NCBI RefSeq assembly: GCF_018372215.1
Contig: NZ_JAHAJN010000003.1
Location: 102,979-166,978, forward strand
Direction of reading: 5' to 3'
Origin: Negativicoccus succinicivorans
Lineage (GTDB): Bacteria; Bacillota; Negativicutes; Veillonellales; Negativicoccaceae
Length of the DNA: 64,000 nucleotides
Below the pieces are notes generated by a model. The model was not told the origin of the DNA, ran no database searches, and saw nothing but the letters and a program-made list of their open reading frames with translations. Positions 1 to 9,544 of this stretch are shown piece by piece. Both the position numbers and the translations under genes were made by a program. Position 1 is the first letter of the stretch; every line of letters starts with the position of its first letter.

Positions 1-291
1 CTGGAAATATTGCTGCTTTTCCGCGTCCGACATATTCGCCGATTTCGCGTCAAACTCGCTTTGTAATTGCTGCGCCGCCGCCGCCATTTGCTGCTGGTAT
101 TCCACGCCTAAACTGGATGTATCTTTAATAATGTTGGCCTGATCGACCACGCCGATGGACGAGGTCGGTGCCGCCTGAGCAACATTCCCCATGCCCATCA
201 TGGCATACGCCGCGATACCGAGAACGAACACCGCCGCGACGACGAACGAAACCACTTTCACATTGTACTTATTACGCATTGCTCGCATCAT
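1..291 (-). CDS. ompH: OmpH/Skp-family periplasmic chaperone, N-terminal part
   Basis: Only the first 97 codons are in the window; the gene runs off the left edge. The start is an ATG pair at 291/288 behind an AAAGGAG ribosome binding site. An N-terminal signal-anchor (about residues 10-32) is followed by a short conserved region (GVVDQANII) and then a helical, Ala/Gln/Glu-rich stretch, as expected for the coiled-coil tentacles of Skp/OmpH. Proteins of this family hold unfolded outer-membrane proteins in the periplasm and deliver them to BamA. It is the last visible gene of the envelope operon, 23 bases downstream of an outer-membrane protein gene and near bamA, which fits that role. Confidence 0.8.
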   Translation of the reverse strand, partial: MMRAMRNKYNVKVVSFVVAAVFVLGIAAYAMMGMGNVAQAAPTSSIGVVDQANIIKDTSSLGVEYQQQMAAAAQQLQSEFDAKSANMSDAEKQQYFQ

Positions 292-314
292 AATCAATCG
301 ACTCCTTTAATTCC

Positions 315-1583
315 TCAGATATGTCCGATGACACGGACCCAATAATCGTCTTCATCGCGGATCAGCTCCACACCGAGATAATCCTGAAGACGATAGCCGA
401 CGGCAACGCTGTCCGCCGACGGCGACAAGTCATGGTCCCACCGGAGATACCAGCGCGGACTGAATTCCTGTCGCAAAAATGCCGTTTGCTGCGGTTCCGT
501 CCATTCGTAACGGTAACCCAAGTAGGTTCCCGCACCAAAACGATGCATGTAACCGGTGGAAACGTCCCAACTCACATCATGCGGGAAAAAATCCACATCG
601 ACGAAGAAAGTATCGTGATCCGTCGCCCGTTTTCCGAGCGTGCCGCGGACCCGCGTGTTTTTTTCTTCCCGTCCCAAATCCAGAGCGACATTGGCGTCAA
701 TCAACCACGTATCCGTGGCCGCATGTAACGTATAGGTAAGTTCTTCGCCAATCGTAAGCACGCCTGTCAAATCTAAATCGTAACGACTGACAAAGGGATC
801 TTCTTTGGCCGTCTCCAGCAAACGCGCTGCGATCTCTTCACGGTGACGTTCCAAAAAGGCCTGCGGCGCGCCGATGTATTCCGGCAAGACCTTCCGAACA
901 CGTTCCGCCGCGCCGTTGATGAAGATGCGCGGCACCGTTTCGGAAGCGGTGCGCACCTGATAGGTACGAACCGTCGGTCCTTGCGGTAAAAGGTAGATTT
1001 TAGCGCTCGTTGTCGCCGCCGGTATAATTTCAAGCTTGGCGTTAAATTCCGGCAAACGACGGGCAAATTCGTCTTTTACGAGCGTGTCTGAAATGCCCCC
1101 CACCCAATCCAACGCGCCGAGCGGTAAGCCGATCAAAAGCGCGTTGATTCTTTCATCGATCGCCGCCAGATCGCTTGCCATCAACGCATGCACCGTCGGC
1201 GATAAATTACCGTAGTCAACCGCCGTGTGCACCTCTTGCACGTGCTCACCGTAGGGTGTCAGAACGAGAACCAGTCGGGTCGCCGCGTCGGCGTGCACCT
1301 CGACATCGGTCACCACGTACCCTGAAATGACACGACCCGCGACATCCGCCAACACTTTGCCGTATTCGCCGGCATGCGCCGCCACCGTTTCCGATGGCTG
1401 ACCGATCAAAACGCGTTCACCGATCACTTTGACACTGGCTTCAATACGATCGGCCACCGAAGGCGCTAATCGTCCCGTACCGGTTTGCACGCTGACATCC
1501 ACCGTCTGAATCGGCGCCGCCTGAAGAGTCAGCGGCAGCGCGACCAAAGCCGCACTCAAGAGACCGGTAAGCCGCTTACTCAT
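315..1583 (-). CDS. Exported, probably outer-membrane beta-barrel protein of unknown function
   Basis: A 422-residue protein with a clear Sec signal peptide ending in LQAAP. The ATG at 1583 was chosen because GAGGG lies 5-6 bases upstream; the longer frame starting at 1595 has no binding site. The middle is mixed alpha/beta. The last 130 or so residues alternate polar and aromatic residues in strand-like runs (for example FFVDVDFFPHDVSWDV and YLGYRYEW), suggesting a C-terminal barrel or barrel fragment. It sits between bamA and ompH in the same operon, so a role in envelope assembly is likely. I do not recognise a named family. Confidence 0.7.
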   Translation of the reverse strand: MSKRLTGLLSAALVALPLTLQAAPIQTVDVSVQTGTGRLAPSVADRIEASVKVIGERVLIGQPSETVAAHAGEYGKVLADVAGRVISGYVVTDVEVHADAATRLVLVLTPYGEHVQEVHTAVDYGNLSPTVHALMASDLAAIDERINALLIGLPLGALDWVGGISDTLVKDEFARRLPEFNAKLEIIPAATTSAKIYLLPQGPTVRTYQVRTASETVPRIFINGAAERVRKVLPEYIGAPQAFLERHREEIAARLLETAKEDPFVSRYDLDLTGVLTIGEELTYTLHAATDTWLIDANVALDLGREEKNTRVRGTLGKRATDHDTFFVDVDFFPHDVSWDVSTGYMHRFGAGTYLGYRYEWTEPQQTAFLRQEFSPRWYLRWDHDLSPSADSVAVGYRLQDYLGVELIRDEDDYWVRVIGHI

Positions 1584-1643
1584 AGATTCCCTCATTTCTT
1601 ATAAACAGTGAACAGGCGACAAGAATTTGTCGCCTGTCGCGGT

Positions 1644-3860
1644 TTAGAATTGGCCGCCGAAGCTGAAGTGGAATTTATTCTTGTCACCATGCGCATAGTC
1701 GAGTCGAATCGGTCCGATCGGAGTCTGTACCCGCAAGCCGACACCGGTCGACCAATGCACCTTATTGCTGTCATGGTACCAGGGAATACGCGACTCATCG
1801 ATGCCCCACGCGTTACCGACATCGGTAAAGACGACGCCGTCCACTTTCTTGATGATCGGGAAGCGGTATTCCAAGGTAGCCGCATACATGTTGCTGCCTT
1901 TGAACTGGTCATCTTCAAAGCCGCGCAAGTTGTACGCGCCGCCCAAGCTGAAGAGTTCTGAATAACCGATTTCGCCGTTGGCGTAACCGCCCATGACGCG
2001 CAGCGCCAAGACGTGGTTATTTTTCAGTTTCTTATAAAAACGTCCTTCGGCGTTGACTTTATAGAAGTCGAAATCGCCGCCCAAGCCGTGGCCCGCCCAT
2101 TGGCCGGTTACCGAGTAACGGTAGCCGCGGGTCGGGTTGAAGTAATTGTCGCGGTTATCAAACACATGAGTAACGGACAGGCTGTTCGTTCTACCGAAGT
2201 TTTTGCCGATGTAGTCCATGTCTTTGAAATTGTAGTAACCCTGCGGAGTGACAGTGGCCACCGCCGTGCGCAAGGCATCGCGCCATTTGTTGAGCGCTTC
2301 GATATCCGCGTTCTCGTCACCGGTCAGTTTCGGTGCTTCCGGAAGCGTTACACTGCCAAGCAGGGATGCCGCCGCGCCCGGTTCCAAAAGCGTCGGCTGC
2401 GGCGCATTCAACGCAAAGTTAACGACCGGAATCGGTTTGCCGTTGGCATCCAGCTTCAACTTGCCGTCTTCCGTGCGCTCCATGCCGACCAGCGGAATGA
2501 CCGCGTTTTCGCCGTAGTTGAAACCGCCTTTATATTCATCATATTTATCGTCGCGGCTTTCCCATGTGATCGAAGTCGTGCGATATTCGCCATGCGCGCG
2601 TCCCAGGGTCAGGTTGTAACCTTTGCGACGCTTGTCATAAGTGGCGACAGTGCTGCCGTCTTCGTTGTAATCATCATATTCCACCACGCGGTTGTAGAAC
2701 GAGAAACCGAGCGACGTACCTTTATCGTCAAGCCACGGACGCGTGTACGAAATCTGGTAGTTCTTATCGCTGCCCTTGCCGCCGAATTCCCAGTGGACAT
2801 TGATCTTGTCGCCCGTGCCGCGGAAGTTGTTTTCACCGAATTCCACGATCCCGACAAAGCCGTCCGACTTTGAGTAGCCGGCGCCCAAGGTAACAACGCC
2901 CGTTTTTTGTTCGAGCACGTCGATTTCCACAACGACCTGATGATCGACTTTGCCCGGCAGCAAACGCACGTTGACGTCTTCAAAGTAACCCAGGTTGTAA
3001 AGACGTTCCAAGCTGCGTTGCGCCAGATATTTATTGAAAGGATCCCCTTCTTTGAAGCGCAGTTCGCGAGTGATGACATAATCTTTAGTCTTTTTATTGC
3101 CTTTGATGACAATATCTTCGACAATGCCTTCATCGACTTTGACCGTCAGCGTCCCGTCCGGCGCGACCTGCACGTCGGAAACAGAGGCCAAAATGTAACC
3201 CTGCTTCACGTAGAGATCTTCAATCGCGCGAACTTTTTCGCCCACTTCCACCGTATTCAAAACGCTGCCTTGCGGAATGGCCAACATCTGCGCAAGGTAC
3301 TCGGCATCAAACGCCGACACGCCTTCCACGCGAACCTGATTGACCACCGGGTTCGTCGCGACCTGATACGTCAACTGCACGCCTTCCGGCACGGCGGTGA
3401 AAACCGGCGCGATTTGCGCAAAGATGCCGCTGTCGCCGATGGCTTTGATGTCGGCCGCGATCGCTTCCGACGATACTTTGTCGCCGACTTTGGTCGTCAA
3501 ACGCGGCAGTATCTGCCGTGCGACTCCGTCAGGAACGCCCGCCAACGCTACTTTTGTAACCGTTTTGCCGACCTGCGCATCGATCGCCGCCTGATCCGCC
3601 TTGGCTACATACAGCGCCTGCACGTTGCTCGTCTGGGTCGTCTGGCCGACGGTCAGCGCCGGATTGTCGATTAATCCCTGCGTCGCAAGCGAGTCTTTTG
3701 CGCCCGGTGTCACCGTCGTTGAGATAGCCGCTTCATTATACGGCATATGCTGTTCGGAAACCGTTGTCGGCGCATCCGCCGCGAACCCCTGAGTAACCCC
3801 CAGCGTTGCCAGCGTGACTGCAGCGACAAGCCATTGCCGCGCCTGTTTGCTATGTTTCAT
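1644..3860 (-). CDS. bamA: Outer membrane protein assembly factor BamA
   Basis: A 738-residue Omp85 protein that inserts beta-barrel proteins into the outer membrane. The ATG at 3860 follows AGGAGG with good spacing, 13 codons inside the longest frame. The order is: signal peptide (cleavage near GFA-ADA), a low-complexity linker to about residue 95, three POTRA domains (about 98-170, 172-247 and 248-318), then a 16-strand-type barrel from about 325 to the terminal Phe. The LRGF form of the conserved lid-loop VRGF/Y motif is present. Three POTRAs instead of five is usual for Negativicutes. An insertion of roughly 110 residues (about 443-555), Pro/Ala/Leu-rich, lies between barrel strands and probably forms a large surface loop. 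Confidence 0.95.
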   Translation of the reverse strand: MKHSKQARQWLVAAVTLATLGVTQGFAADAPTTVSEQHMPYNEAAISTTVTPGAKDSLATQGLIDNPALTVGQTTQTSNVQALYVAKADQAAIDAQVGKTVTKVALAGVPDGVARQILPRLTTKVGDKVSSEAIAADIKAIGDSGIFAQIAPVFTAVPEGVQLTYQVATNPVVNQVRVEGVSAFDAEYLAQMLAIPQGSVLNTVEVGEKVRAIEDLYVKQGYILASVSDVQVAPDGTLTVKVDEGIVEDIVIKGNKKTKDYVITRELRFKEGDPFNKYLAQRSLERLYNLGYFEDVNVRLLPGKVDHQVVVEIDVLEQKTGVVTLGAGYSKSDGFVGIVEFGENNFRGTGDKINVHWEFGGKGSDKNYQISYTRPWLDDKGTSLGFSFYNRVVEYDDYNEDGSTVATYDKRRKGYNLTLGRAHGEYRTTSITWESRDDKYDEYKGGFNYGENAVIPLVGMERTEDGKLKLDANGKPIPVVNFALNAPQPTLLEPGAAASLLGSVTLPEAPKLTGDENADIEALNKWRDALRTAVATVTPQGYYNFKDMDYIGKNFGRTNSLSVTHVFDNRDNYFNPTRGYRYSVTGQWAGHGLGGDFDFYKVNAEGRFYKKLKNNHVLALRVMGGYANGEIGYSELFSLGGAYNLRGFEDDQFKGSNMYAATLEYRFPIIKKVDGVVFTDVGNAWGIDESRIPWYHDSNKVHWSTGVGLRVQTPIGPIRLDYAHGDKNKFHFSFGGQF

Positions 3861-3928
3861 ATAGTCATATCCTCCTAATTGCAAATGGTGTTCATTCATT
3901 CGAATGATAGGTTTAGTTTACTTGATAA

Positions 3929-4450
3929 TTACGGTGTACGCAATACCTTCGCCGCATCACTGACCACCGACTGCATTTCGTCCGGAGCAAGTGTCACTGT
4001 CGACTTTGCCGGTGCTGTTTTGACCGGTGGCGGCACCGCATGCGCTACCGGCTCACGCGTCTCCGGTACCGCTGCGCTCACCGCCGACGCTTGCTGCGAT
4101 GCTTGCGATACGGTCGGTTGCGGCCATGTCGCCGAGGGTTCCAAAGGAACCGTTTTCACCACCGTTGCGGGAGCCGTAACCGGCGCGGGAGCGTCATCAT
4201 CCTTTTGCCACCACCAGCCGAAACCGCTCACCATAACGAGCGCTGTCACCAACGCGAGAGCGCGTTGCCAATGTTGCCACTGTCGGGACATGCCGCGGTC
4301 TTCCCGAAGTTTTTGCATTTCGGCTTGGGCTAAAAGCAAGTTCAATTCACCTTTCAGAGGCGTTTCGTCATGAAATGAATGCTCCGCCTGTTCCAACCAG
4401 CGACGCGCCGTTTCAACGCGACAGACAAGCTCATCTCGGGAAAGACTCAT
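3929..4450 (-). CDS. Single-pass membrane protein, possible anti-sigma/envelope sensor
   Basis: 173 residues. A charged helical cytoplasmic part (1-60, rich in Glu/Arg/Gln) is followed by one hydrophobic segment (about 64-82, ending GFGWWW). Then come a periplasmic Pro/Ala/Val/Thr-rich linker and a short C-terminal helix. The binding site AAGGAG precedes ATG 4450. No enzymatic motif is visible and I do not recognise the family. The topology (cytoplasmic helices, one membrane span, flexible periplasmic tail) matches that of many anti-sigma factors. The gene lies directly downstream of a sigma-factor gene and upstream of bamA, so a sensor/anti-sigma role is a reasonable but untested inference. 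A 146-base gap separates it from the sigma gene. Confidence 0.65.
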   Translation of the reverse strand: MSLSRDELVCRVETARRWLEQAEHSFHDETPLKGELNLLLAQAEMQKLREDRGMSRQWQHWQRALALVTALVMVSGFGWWWQKDDDAPAPVTAPATVVKTVPLEPSATWPQPTVSQASQQASAVSAAVPETREPVAHAVPPPVKTAPAKSTVTLAPDEMQSVVSDAAKVLRTP

Positions 4451-4596
4451 GCGTGTGCTCCTTTCTTGTAAAATCTCCTAATCAATTTAAAGTCGGCTTT
4501 TGGGATTTTCTTTGCAACCGCATTCAGCATTCTTTTTCTGCATAATACTCGTGTTTTTGAGCGAATTCTCGCAAATTATAACCAATGTATCTTCGT

Positions 4597-5229
4597 TTAC
4601 TCGCGTCGCTCATGCATCAAGCGCGACAACATGCCGCGCAAACGGCGTATACCGGTTTTTTGCAATTTATAAATGTAAGTTTTAGAAACTTGTAATTCGA
4701 GCGCCAGCTCTTTCGGCTCACGATTTTGTATGTAAATGCCGTCCACCACCTGCTGTTCTTTCGGCGGCAAACGATGCACGGCGTTACGCACCGCTTCCCA
4801 CAAAAACGTCCGATCGGCCGCCTCAAACGCATCCGTCGCCTCCGTCACGAGACTGTTGAATTGCGCGCGACTTTCGGCCCAGGCGCTGTCTTCCACCGGG
4901 ATATCGGTTCCGTTTTTATAAATGTAATCGAGCATGCGCCCGCGAATGCGGTGCCGCGCAAAGAGTGAAAACGCGACCGAACGCGCCGGTTCATACCGTT
5001 CCGCCGCTTCCATCAAGCCGACGGTACCCTCCTGCAAAAGATCCAGCAAGGTCGCTTCCTGCAGCTGCCAACGCATCGCTTCTTTGACGACCAGGGGCTG
5101 GTAATGCTCGATCAGCGTCTGGCGGGCGCCGCGATCCTGTTTTTCTTTATAGGCGCGCCACAAAGAAGCTTCCGTTTCGGGATCCAATAATTCAATTTTG
5201 GCAAGTTCCTGAAAATATTCTTTTAACAT
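4597..5229 (-). CDS. RNA polymerase sigma-70-family factor
   Basis: A 210-residue sigma factor. Region 2 is clear around residues 45-105: a core-binding part with LLDLLQEGTVGLMEA and then FSLFARHRIRGRMLDYI for -10 recognition. Region 4 with its helix-turn-helix lies at the C-terminus: LPPKEQQVVDGIYIQ, ELALELQVSKTYIYKL. There is no region 1.1 and little of region 3, so it is an alternative factor, closer to the FliA/SigF-like short sigmas than to a classic ECF factor. AAGGAGCGCC precedes ATG 5229. It is embedded between tamB (9 bases upstream) and a single-pass membrane protein gene, which suggests control of envelope genes. Confidence 0.85.
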   Translation of the reverse strand: MLKEYFQELAKIELLDPETEASLWRAYKEKQDRGARQTLIEHYQPLVVKEAMRWQLQEATLLDLLQEGTVGLMEAAERYEPARSVAFSLFARHRIRGRMLDYIYKNGTDIPVEDSAWAESRAQFNSLVTEATDAFEAADRTFLWEAVRNAVHRLPPKEQQVVDGIYIQNREPKELALELQVSKTYIYKLQKTGIRRLRGMLSRLMHERRE

Positions 5230-5238
5230 GGCGCTCCT

Positions 5239-8200
5239 TTAGAATCGATACTGCCAATTACCGCCGATATAGTAGTTGTCTTCATTATTCACCCACGCTT
5301 CCGCTTGGAAACTCCGGTTAATGTCGTAACGGAAACCGGCGCTTTGCTGTTCATTGTTGACGCCGGTTGTCAGCACCAGCATGAAATCGTCGAACAGATA
5401 TTTGCCGATTTGCAAGTTGTAAAAGCCTTGGTTGGCGACTGTGGATGTTTCAAAGGGGTCGACCGAACCGGTCGTGACCTGGATCATGTCGAGGCCCAAC
5501 ACATCCTGCAGGCGATTTTCAAGCGTGCCGAAAACCAATGTCTGCGCCGCTGACGCCAAGGCTGCGTTGGCGTCAGCCCGGCCGAGATCGTTGATATCGC
5601 CCCGCGTGTGCAAGGTAAGCATCATGACGATTTCTTCCTGGCTTAACGCCGGTTCCGAAGTAAGTTTCAGATCGATCTCCGTCGGTAAGCCGTCCGCCTG
5701 CATATGAATACGGTAACGATTAAATTTTGTCGTCGCGAGAACGTGCAGATTCGGCAGGAAGCTCTGCGTGCGATTGAAATCGGCCACGCCTTCCTCGACC
5801 TTGAATTTATTGCTCAGGTACCGCAAGTACCCGTTTTTCACGACTACTTTGCCGTCAACATCCGGAGCCGCGGTCGTGCCGCCGACGTGCAAATCGCCGG
5901 CCAATGTCAAATCATAGAGATAGCTGTTGTAAAGACGTGTCTTTTCGCCGATGCTGACGTTCACATCAAATCCCATCAACAGCGGCGAGCCGTTATCCGT
6001 AAATGTCAGCGGAACATCGAAGCGGGATTTTTCCACCAGAACCTCGCCGGTAAGATACGGCATGCCCGCCTGTTGCGTAAGTTGTAAATGCGCCGTCAAA
6101 GGACCGGAGTAGTACGAGCTCTGCGGATTGATCGCGTCAGCGTCAAGCGTTCCTTCATAGCGCGTATCGGTAAAGTCGGTCCAGCAAACTTCGCCTGCAG
6201 TGGCAAGATCGCCTCCGCCGATGGTCGTTTGTCCGCGCCAGGTAGCGGATTTACCGTTAAATCGCAATTCCGCGTGAATATGTTCCAGCGGACTTTTCAT
6301 CGTTTCTATCGTCGCCGCACCGTCCGCGACAAAAATGCGTCCGTTGATGTGCGGATCCGCAAGCGTGCCGGTGACCGTTATGCCGCCTTTGGTTTCGCCT
6401 GTGGCGGAAAGAACCGCAGGCGATAACGCGCGCAGCAGTTCCAAATCCGCTTTATCCAAGCGGATTTCCAAGTTCATTGATTCATTCGATTGCGTCGCCC
6501 GTCCCGCTTTCGTCAACGCGGCGACCGGAACTTGACCGTACATGCTTAATTGATACGGTTCTCGTTGCAGCAAGGTCTGGTTGACTTCGATGATTTGATC
6601 GCGCATATTCAACAAGCCGATGAAACGATCAAAGGTAACGCCTGCGAATGCGCCGTTTGAAAGCTCGAACGACATATCCATCACCGGTGTTTTCGTCGGT
6701 CCGGTAAAGACCGCGCTCACATTCAAATTCCCCGTGAGATCAAGCGGTTGTCCCGCCAGCGCCGTGACATAGGTGACATCGACATCTTTCGCCGCCAGCT
6801 GCATATCGATTTCACCGTCGAGATCGGCCGTGCCGGCGGCGGCGAGCACGCCCGCACCGATCGGCATATGCAATTTGCGAACGGTCGCCACGCGATTGGC
6901 GTAATCCGCGTCGATTTCCGTCGTGCCGAAAGGTTTGCCGTCAATGCTGCCGTTTTCCAGTTTGCCGTTGATGCGCAAACTCGGGTTGGCGGCCGTGCCG
7001 TTGAGTTCGACATGCCCCGTCACCTGACCGGCCAAGTTCTCGTAGGGGATATTCGCCAGACGCAAAAGACGCGAAACATCCGCTCCCTCCACGTCGCCGG
7101 CCCCGCGGAACACACCGCCGTCCAAGCGATACGTTCCGTTCAAACGATAGACGCCGTCGCGCTGCGTCAGCGTCGTATCGGTCAAAGCCGCTACGCCTTC
7201 GGCGTAAGCTAAATGACCGCGCAAACCGTCGATCGGTTCGCCGTTGGCATATAAATTATGACCCCAAAAATCGGCTTCCAAGCGCGGATCGGCCGGCGTG
7301 CCGCGCAGTGTTCCCTCGGCAGATACAGTGCCCGCCAGTCGGTACGTATTTTTTTCGCGCAATACGCGATCAATATCGATTTCACTTGCCTTCAGCTGAA
7401 CATTCAACGCGTTCGGCGCGATCGTTCCTGACGCGTACAAAGTACCGTTGTACATCGAGGCCAGCGCCTCATCCAAATATAAAATATCGCCGTTGTAACG
7501 ATAACGGGCGACTACGTCTTGGTAGAGTTCGCCCATCACCGAACCGTCCCAAAGATGCAGTTCACCGCTCGCTTCCGGCTGATCGAGCGTACCGCGAACG
7601 GTCAGCGAATTGGTGGCCCAACCGGTGGCGTCCAACGGCAAGTCGGCGGCCCGCAGTAACGATTCCAGGCGAATGTTGTCGCTTTGGACTGTAAGATCCA
7701 GAGTTTTCGCTCCGGTCAGCTGCGCGCTGCCGGAAACGACATGGCCGCCTTCGGCATCCTGCCAGACAAGACGATCTGTGGTAAACGTATCGTCGACATA
7801 CGCCACATCGCCGTGAATCGACGTATATGCGAGACCGTGAACGGCGCCGTCACGCGCGCTCACCGTGCCGACGAATTGCGGCGCCGCGACGCTGCCGGTA
7901 AGTTGTCCTGTGAGATCCGCCGCGCCCGACATAGTGACACCGGCCAAACCGGAAAGATACGAAAGCGGTAATTGATGCGCGGCTACTTGAATGCCCTGCG
8001 GCGTATCCATGCTGCCGAACGCCGTAAATGTGCCGTCACCCATAGTGCCGTTCAAGTAATGTAACGCAAGCGCGCCCGCTTCATAGCGCAACGACGCGCG
8101 CAGCGAATCGGTCATGATACCCGCGCCGCTGACGCCAGTTCCGGAGCCGGTAAACGTCGCCAACGCCATTTCCCCGTTATGAAATTCGACCGCGCCGCGG

Positions 8201-9507
8201 CCGTTTACCGTACCGGCGTACGCGCCGTCCGTTTCCGGAAGCTGCGCCAAATCAATATTGTCCGCCGCGTATTCACCGGCTCCGGTATTTGTTACAACAT
8301 TATAATAACCGCTGCCGCGGACTCGTCCCTCACCGATTCCCGCCACTATTTCCGGCAGGTTCACGACGTCCCCGCGATAGACAAACTTGGTAAAAACATT
8401 TTCAAGTGGCGTCGCGCCGTAGCTGCCCTGTTGCAGCATCGCGACGCCTTCCGCCGTCGGCGCCGCCACCGTGCCGCCCACATGCATGTTGGCCGCGACC
8501 GGTCCGTAGAGAGGCACATCGGCAAGCGCCGCCACTTCCGCGCCCGTCGTCGCCAAATGCAGATCCAGCGCCGGATCGTTATTAAGTAATATCATACCGT
8601 TAGCCGTCAGCGGTTGTCCGTTCACTTGCGCCTGCGCATCGGCAAAGGACAGGCGATGCGTCGCCAGACGCACAACGGCCTTGGCGTCGGTGACGTTATA
8701 CCGGTCGTATTGCAACGCGCCGTCGCGCAATTCCGTAGTGCCGTCATAACGCAAACCGGTAGAATCGGCGCTGACGTTCAAATCCGTGTTATGAATCTCA
8801 CCCGCCCGCAACGCGATGTCCAGCGCCGCGTCGCGCAGCACGTAATTCGCGAGCGTGATCGGCAAACGTTTCGCCGTCACGTGCGCGTTAAAATCATCTG
8901 CCGAAGTATAGTTGCCGGTCAGCGTGACAGGTTCGTTATTATATAAAAATTTCGCTCTGCCGGTGACGGTCGGATAATCATTTAAATCCATCCCGCACGT
9001 AACATCGGTCAGATGGATGGTGGGATCCTGTAAAAATTCCAAATGCGCCAAACCGCGATTGACCATGATTTTGGCACGCAAAGAGAACTCCGTCTGCGTT
9101 TCCTGCGGACGGATCAAATGGGAAACATTCCAGGAACGGTCCGGTTCTTCCCGCAACCAAACCTCCGGTTGTTCGAGCGTAATGCCGTCGAGGACGCCCA
9201 AAGCGGCGCGCTTGCCCATCGCGTATTCGAGCGCCCGCCACAGATTCCAGCTGACTTCGATATCCGGAATACGCGCTACCGTGAGCCCCTTGGCATCGGT
9301 TACCGTCGCATTTTTCACATGCGCGTTCCAAGCCCAATCTATATCCAGTTTATCGTAACGGACTGTGCCGTTGACGGTCGTCGCCAAGGCCTCGTCCACA
9401 AGTGCCGGCGCCTGCTCGAGCACGGTCGGTTTCACATAGAACTCGAACGCGCCCGCACCGATGGCGAGTACCGTGGCTCCCGTCAAAAGCCAACGTCGCA
9501 CGGACAT
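5239..9507 (-). CDS. tamB: TamB/AsmA-like translocation and assembly protein
   Basis: A 1422-residue protein with an N-terminal membrane anchor (about 7-27) and a very long body of repeating short beta-strands (motifs such as GxLxLxxGxxxx). It ends in the conserved TamB C-terminal (DUF490) domain from about residue 1050, finishing YRF. TamB-type proteins span the periplasm as a hydrophobic beta-taco groove and are linked to phospholipid transport and outer-membrane protein assembly. GAGGGGG lies just before ATG 9507. The gene sits between tolC and the sigma factor in the envelope operon. There is no separate TamA in the window, so BamA may be its outer-membrane partner, as in other diderm Firmicutes. 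Confidence 0.92.
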   Translation of the reverse strand: MSVRRWLLTGATVLAIGAGAFEFYVKPTVLEQAPALVDEALATTVNGTVRYDKLDIDWAWNAHVKNATVTDAKGLTVARIPDIEVSWNLWRALEYAMGKRAALGVLDGITLEQPEVWLREEPDRSWNVSHLIRPQETQTEFSLRAKIMVNRGLAHLEFLQDPTIHLTDVTCGMDLNDYPTVTGRAKFLYNNEPVTLTGNYTSADDFNAHVTAKRLPITLANYVLRDAALDIALRAGEIHNTDLNVSADSTGLRYDGTTELRDGALQYDRYNVTDAKAVVRLATHRLSFADAQAQVNGQPLTANGMILLNNDPALDLHLATTGAEVAALADVPLYGPVAANMHVGGTVAAPTAEGVAMLQQGSYGATPLENVFTKFVYRGDVVNLPEIVAGIGEGRVRGSGYYNVVTNTGAGEYAADNIDLAQLPETDGAYAGTVNGRGAVEFHNGEMALATFTGSGTGVSGAGIMTDSLRASLRYEAGALALHYLNGTMGDGTFTAFGSMDTPQGIQVAAHQLPLSYLSGLAGVTMSGAADLTGQLTGSVAAPQFVGTVSARDGAVHGLAYTSIHGDVAYVDDTFTTDRLVWQDAEGGHVVSGSAQLTGAKTLDLTVQSDNIRLESLLRAADLPLDATGWATNSLTVRGTLDQPEASGELHLWDGSVMGELYQDVVARYRYNGDILYLDEALASMYNGTLYASGTIAPNALNVQLKASEIDIDRVLREKNTYRLAGTVSAEGTLRGTPADPRLEADFWGHNLYANGEPIDGLRGHLAYAEGVAALTDTTLTQRDGVYRLNGTYRLDGGVFRGAGDVEGADVSRLLRLANIPYENLAGQVTGHVELNGTAANPSLRINGKLENGSIDGKPFGTTEIDADYANRVATVRKLHMPIGAGVLAAAGTADLDGEIDMQLAAKDVDVTYVTALAGQPLDLTGNLNVSAVFTGPTKTPVMDMSFELSNGAFAGVTFDRFIGLLNMRDQIIEVNQTLLQREPYQLSMYGQVPVAALTKAGRATQSNESMNLEIRLDKADLELLRALSPAVLSATGETKGGITVTGTLADPHINGRIFVADGAATIETMKSPLEHIHAELRFNGKSATWRGQTTIGGGDLATAGEVCWTDFTDTRYEGTLDADAINPQSSYYSGPLTAHLQLTQQAGMPYLTGEVLVEKSRFDVPLTFTDNGSPLLMGFDVNVSIGEKTRLYNSYLYDLTLAGDLHVGGTTAAPDVDGKVVVKNGYLRYLSNKFKVEEGVADFNRTQSFLPNLHVLATTKFNRYRIHMQADGLPTEIDLKLTSEPALSQEEIVMMLTLHTRGDINDLGRADANAALASAAQTLVFGTLENRLQDVLGLDMIQVTTGSVDPFETSTVANQGFYNLQIGKYLFDDFMLVLTTGVNNEQQSAGFRYDINRSFQAEAWVNNEDNYYIGGNWQYRF

Positions 9508-9544
9508 GCCCCCTCGCTAGTGTCCATGTATTGTTTGACAAAAA

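Noticed and set aside
2013..3674. Long plus-strand frames opposite bamA (286 and 255 codons)
   Set aside because: They lie antisense to a certain gene, are rich in Arg/His/Phe as expected from the mirrored codon bias of GC-rich DNA, and lack binding sites.
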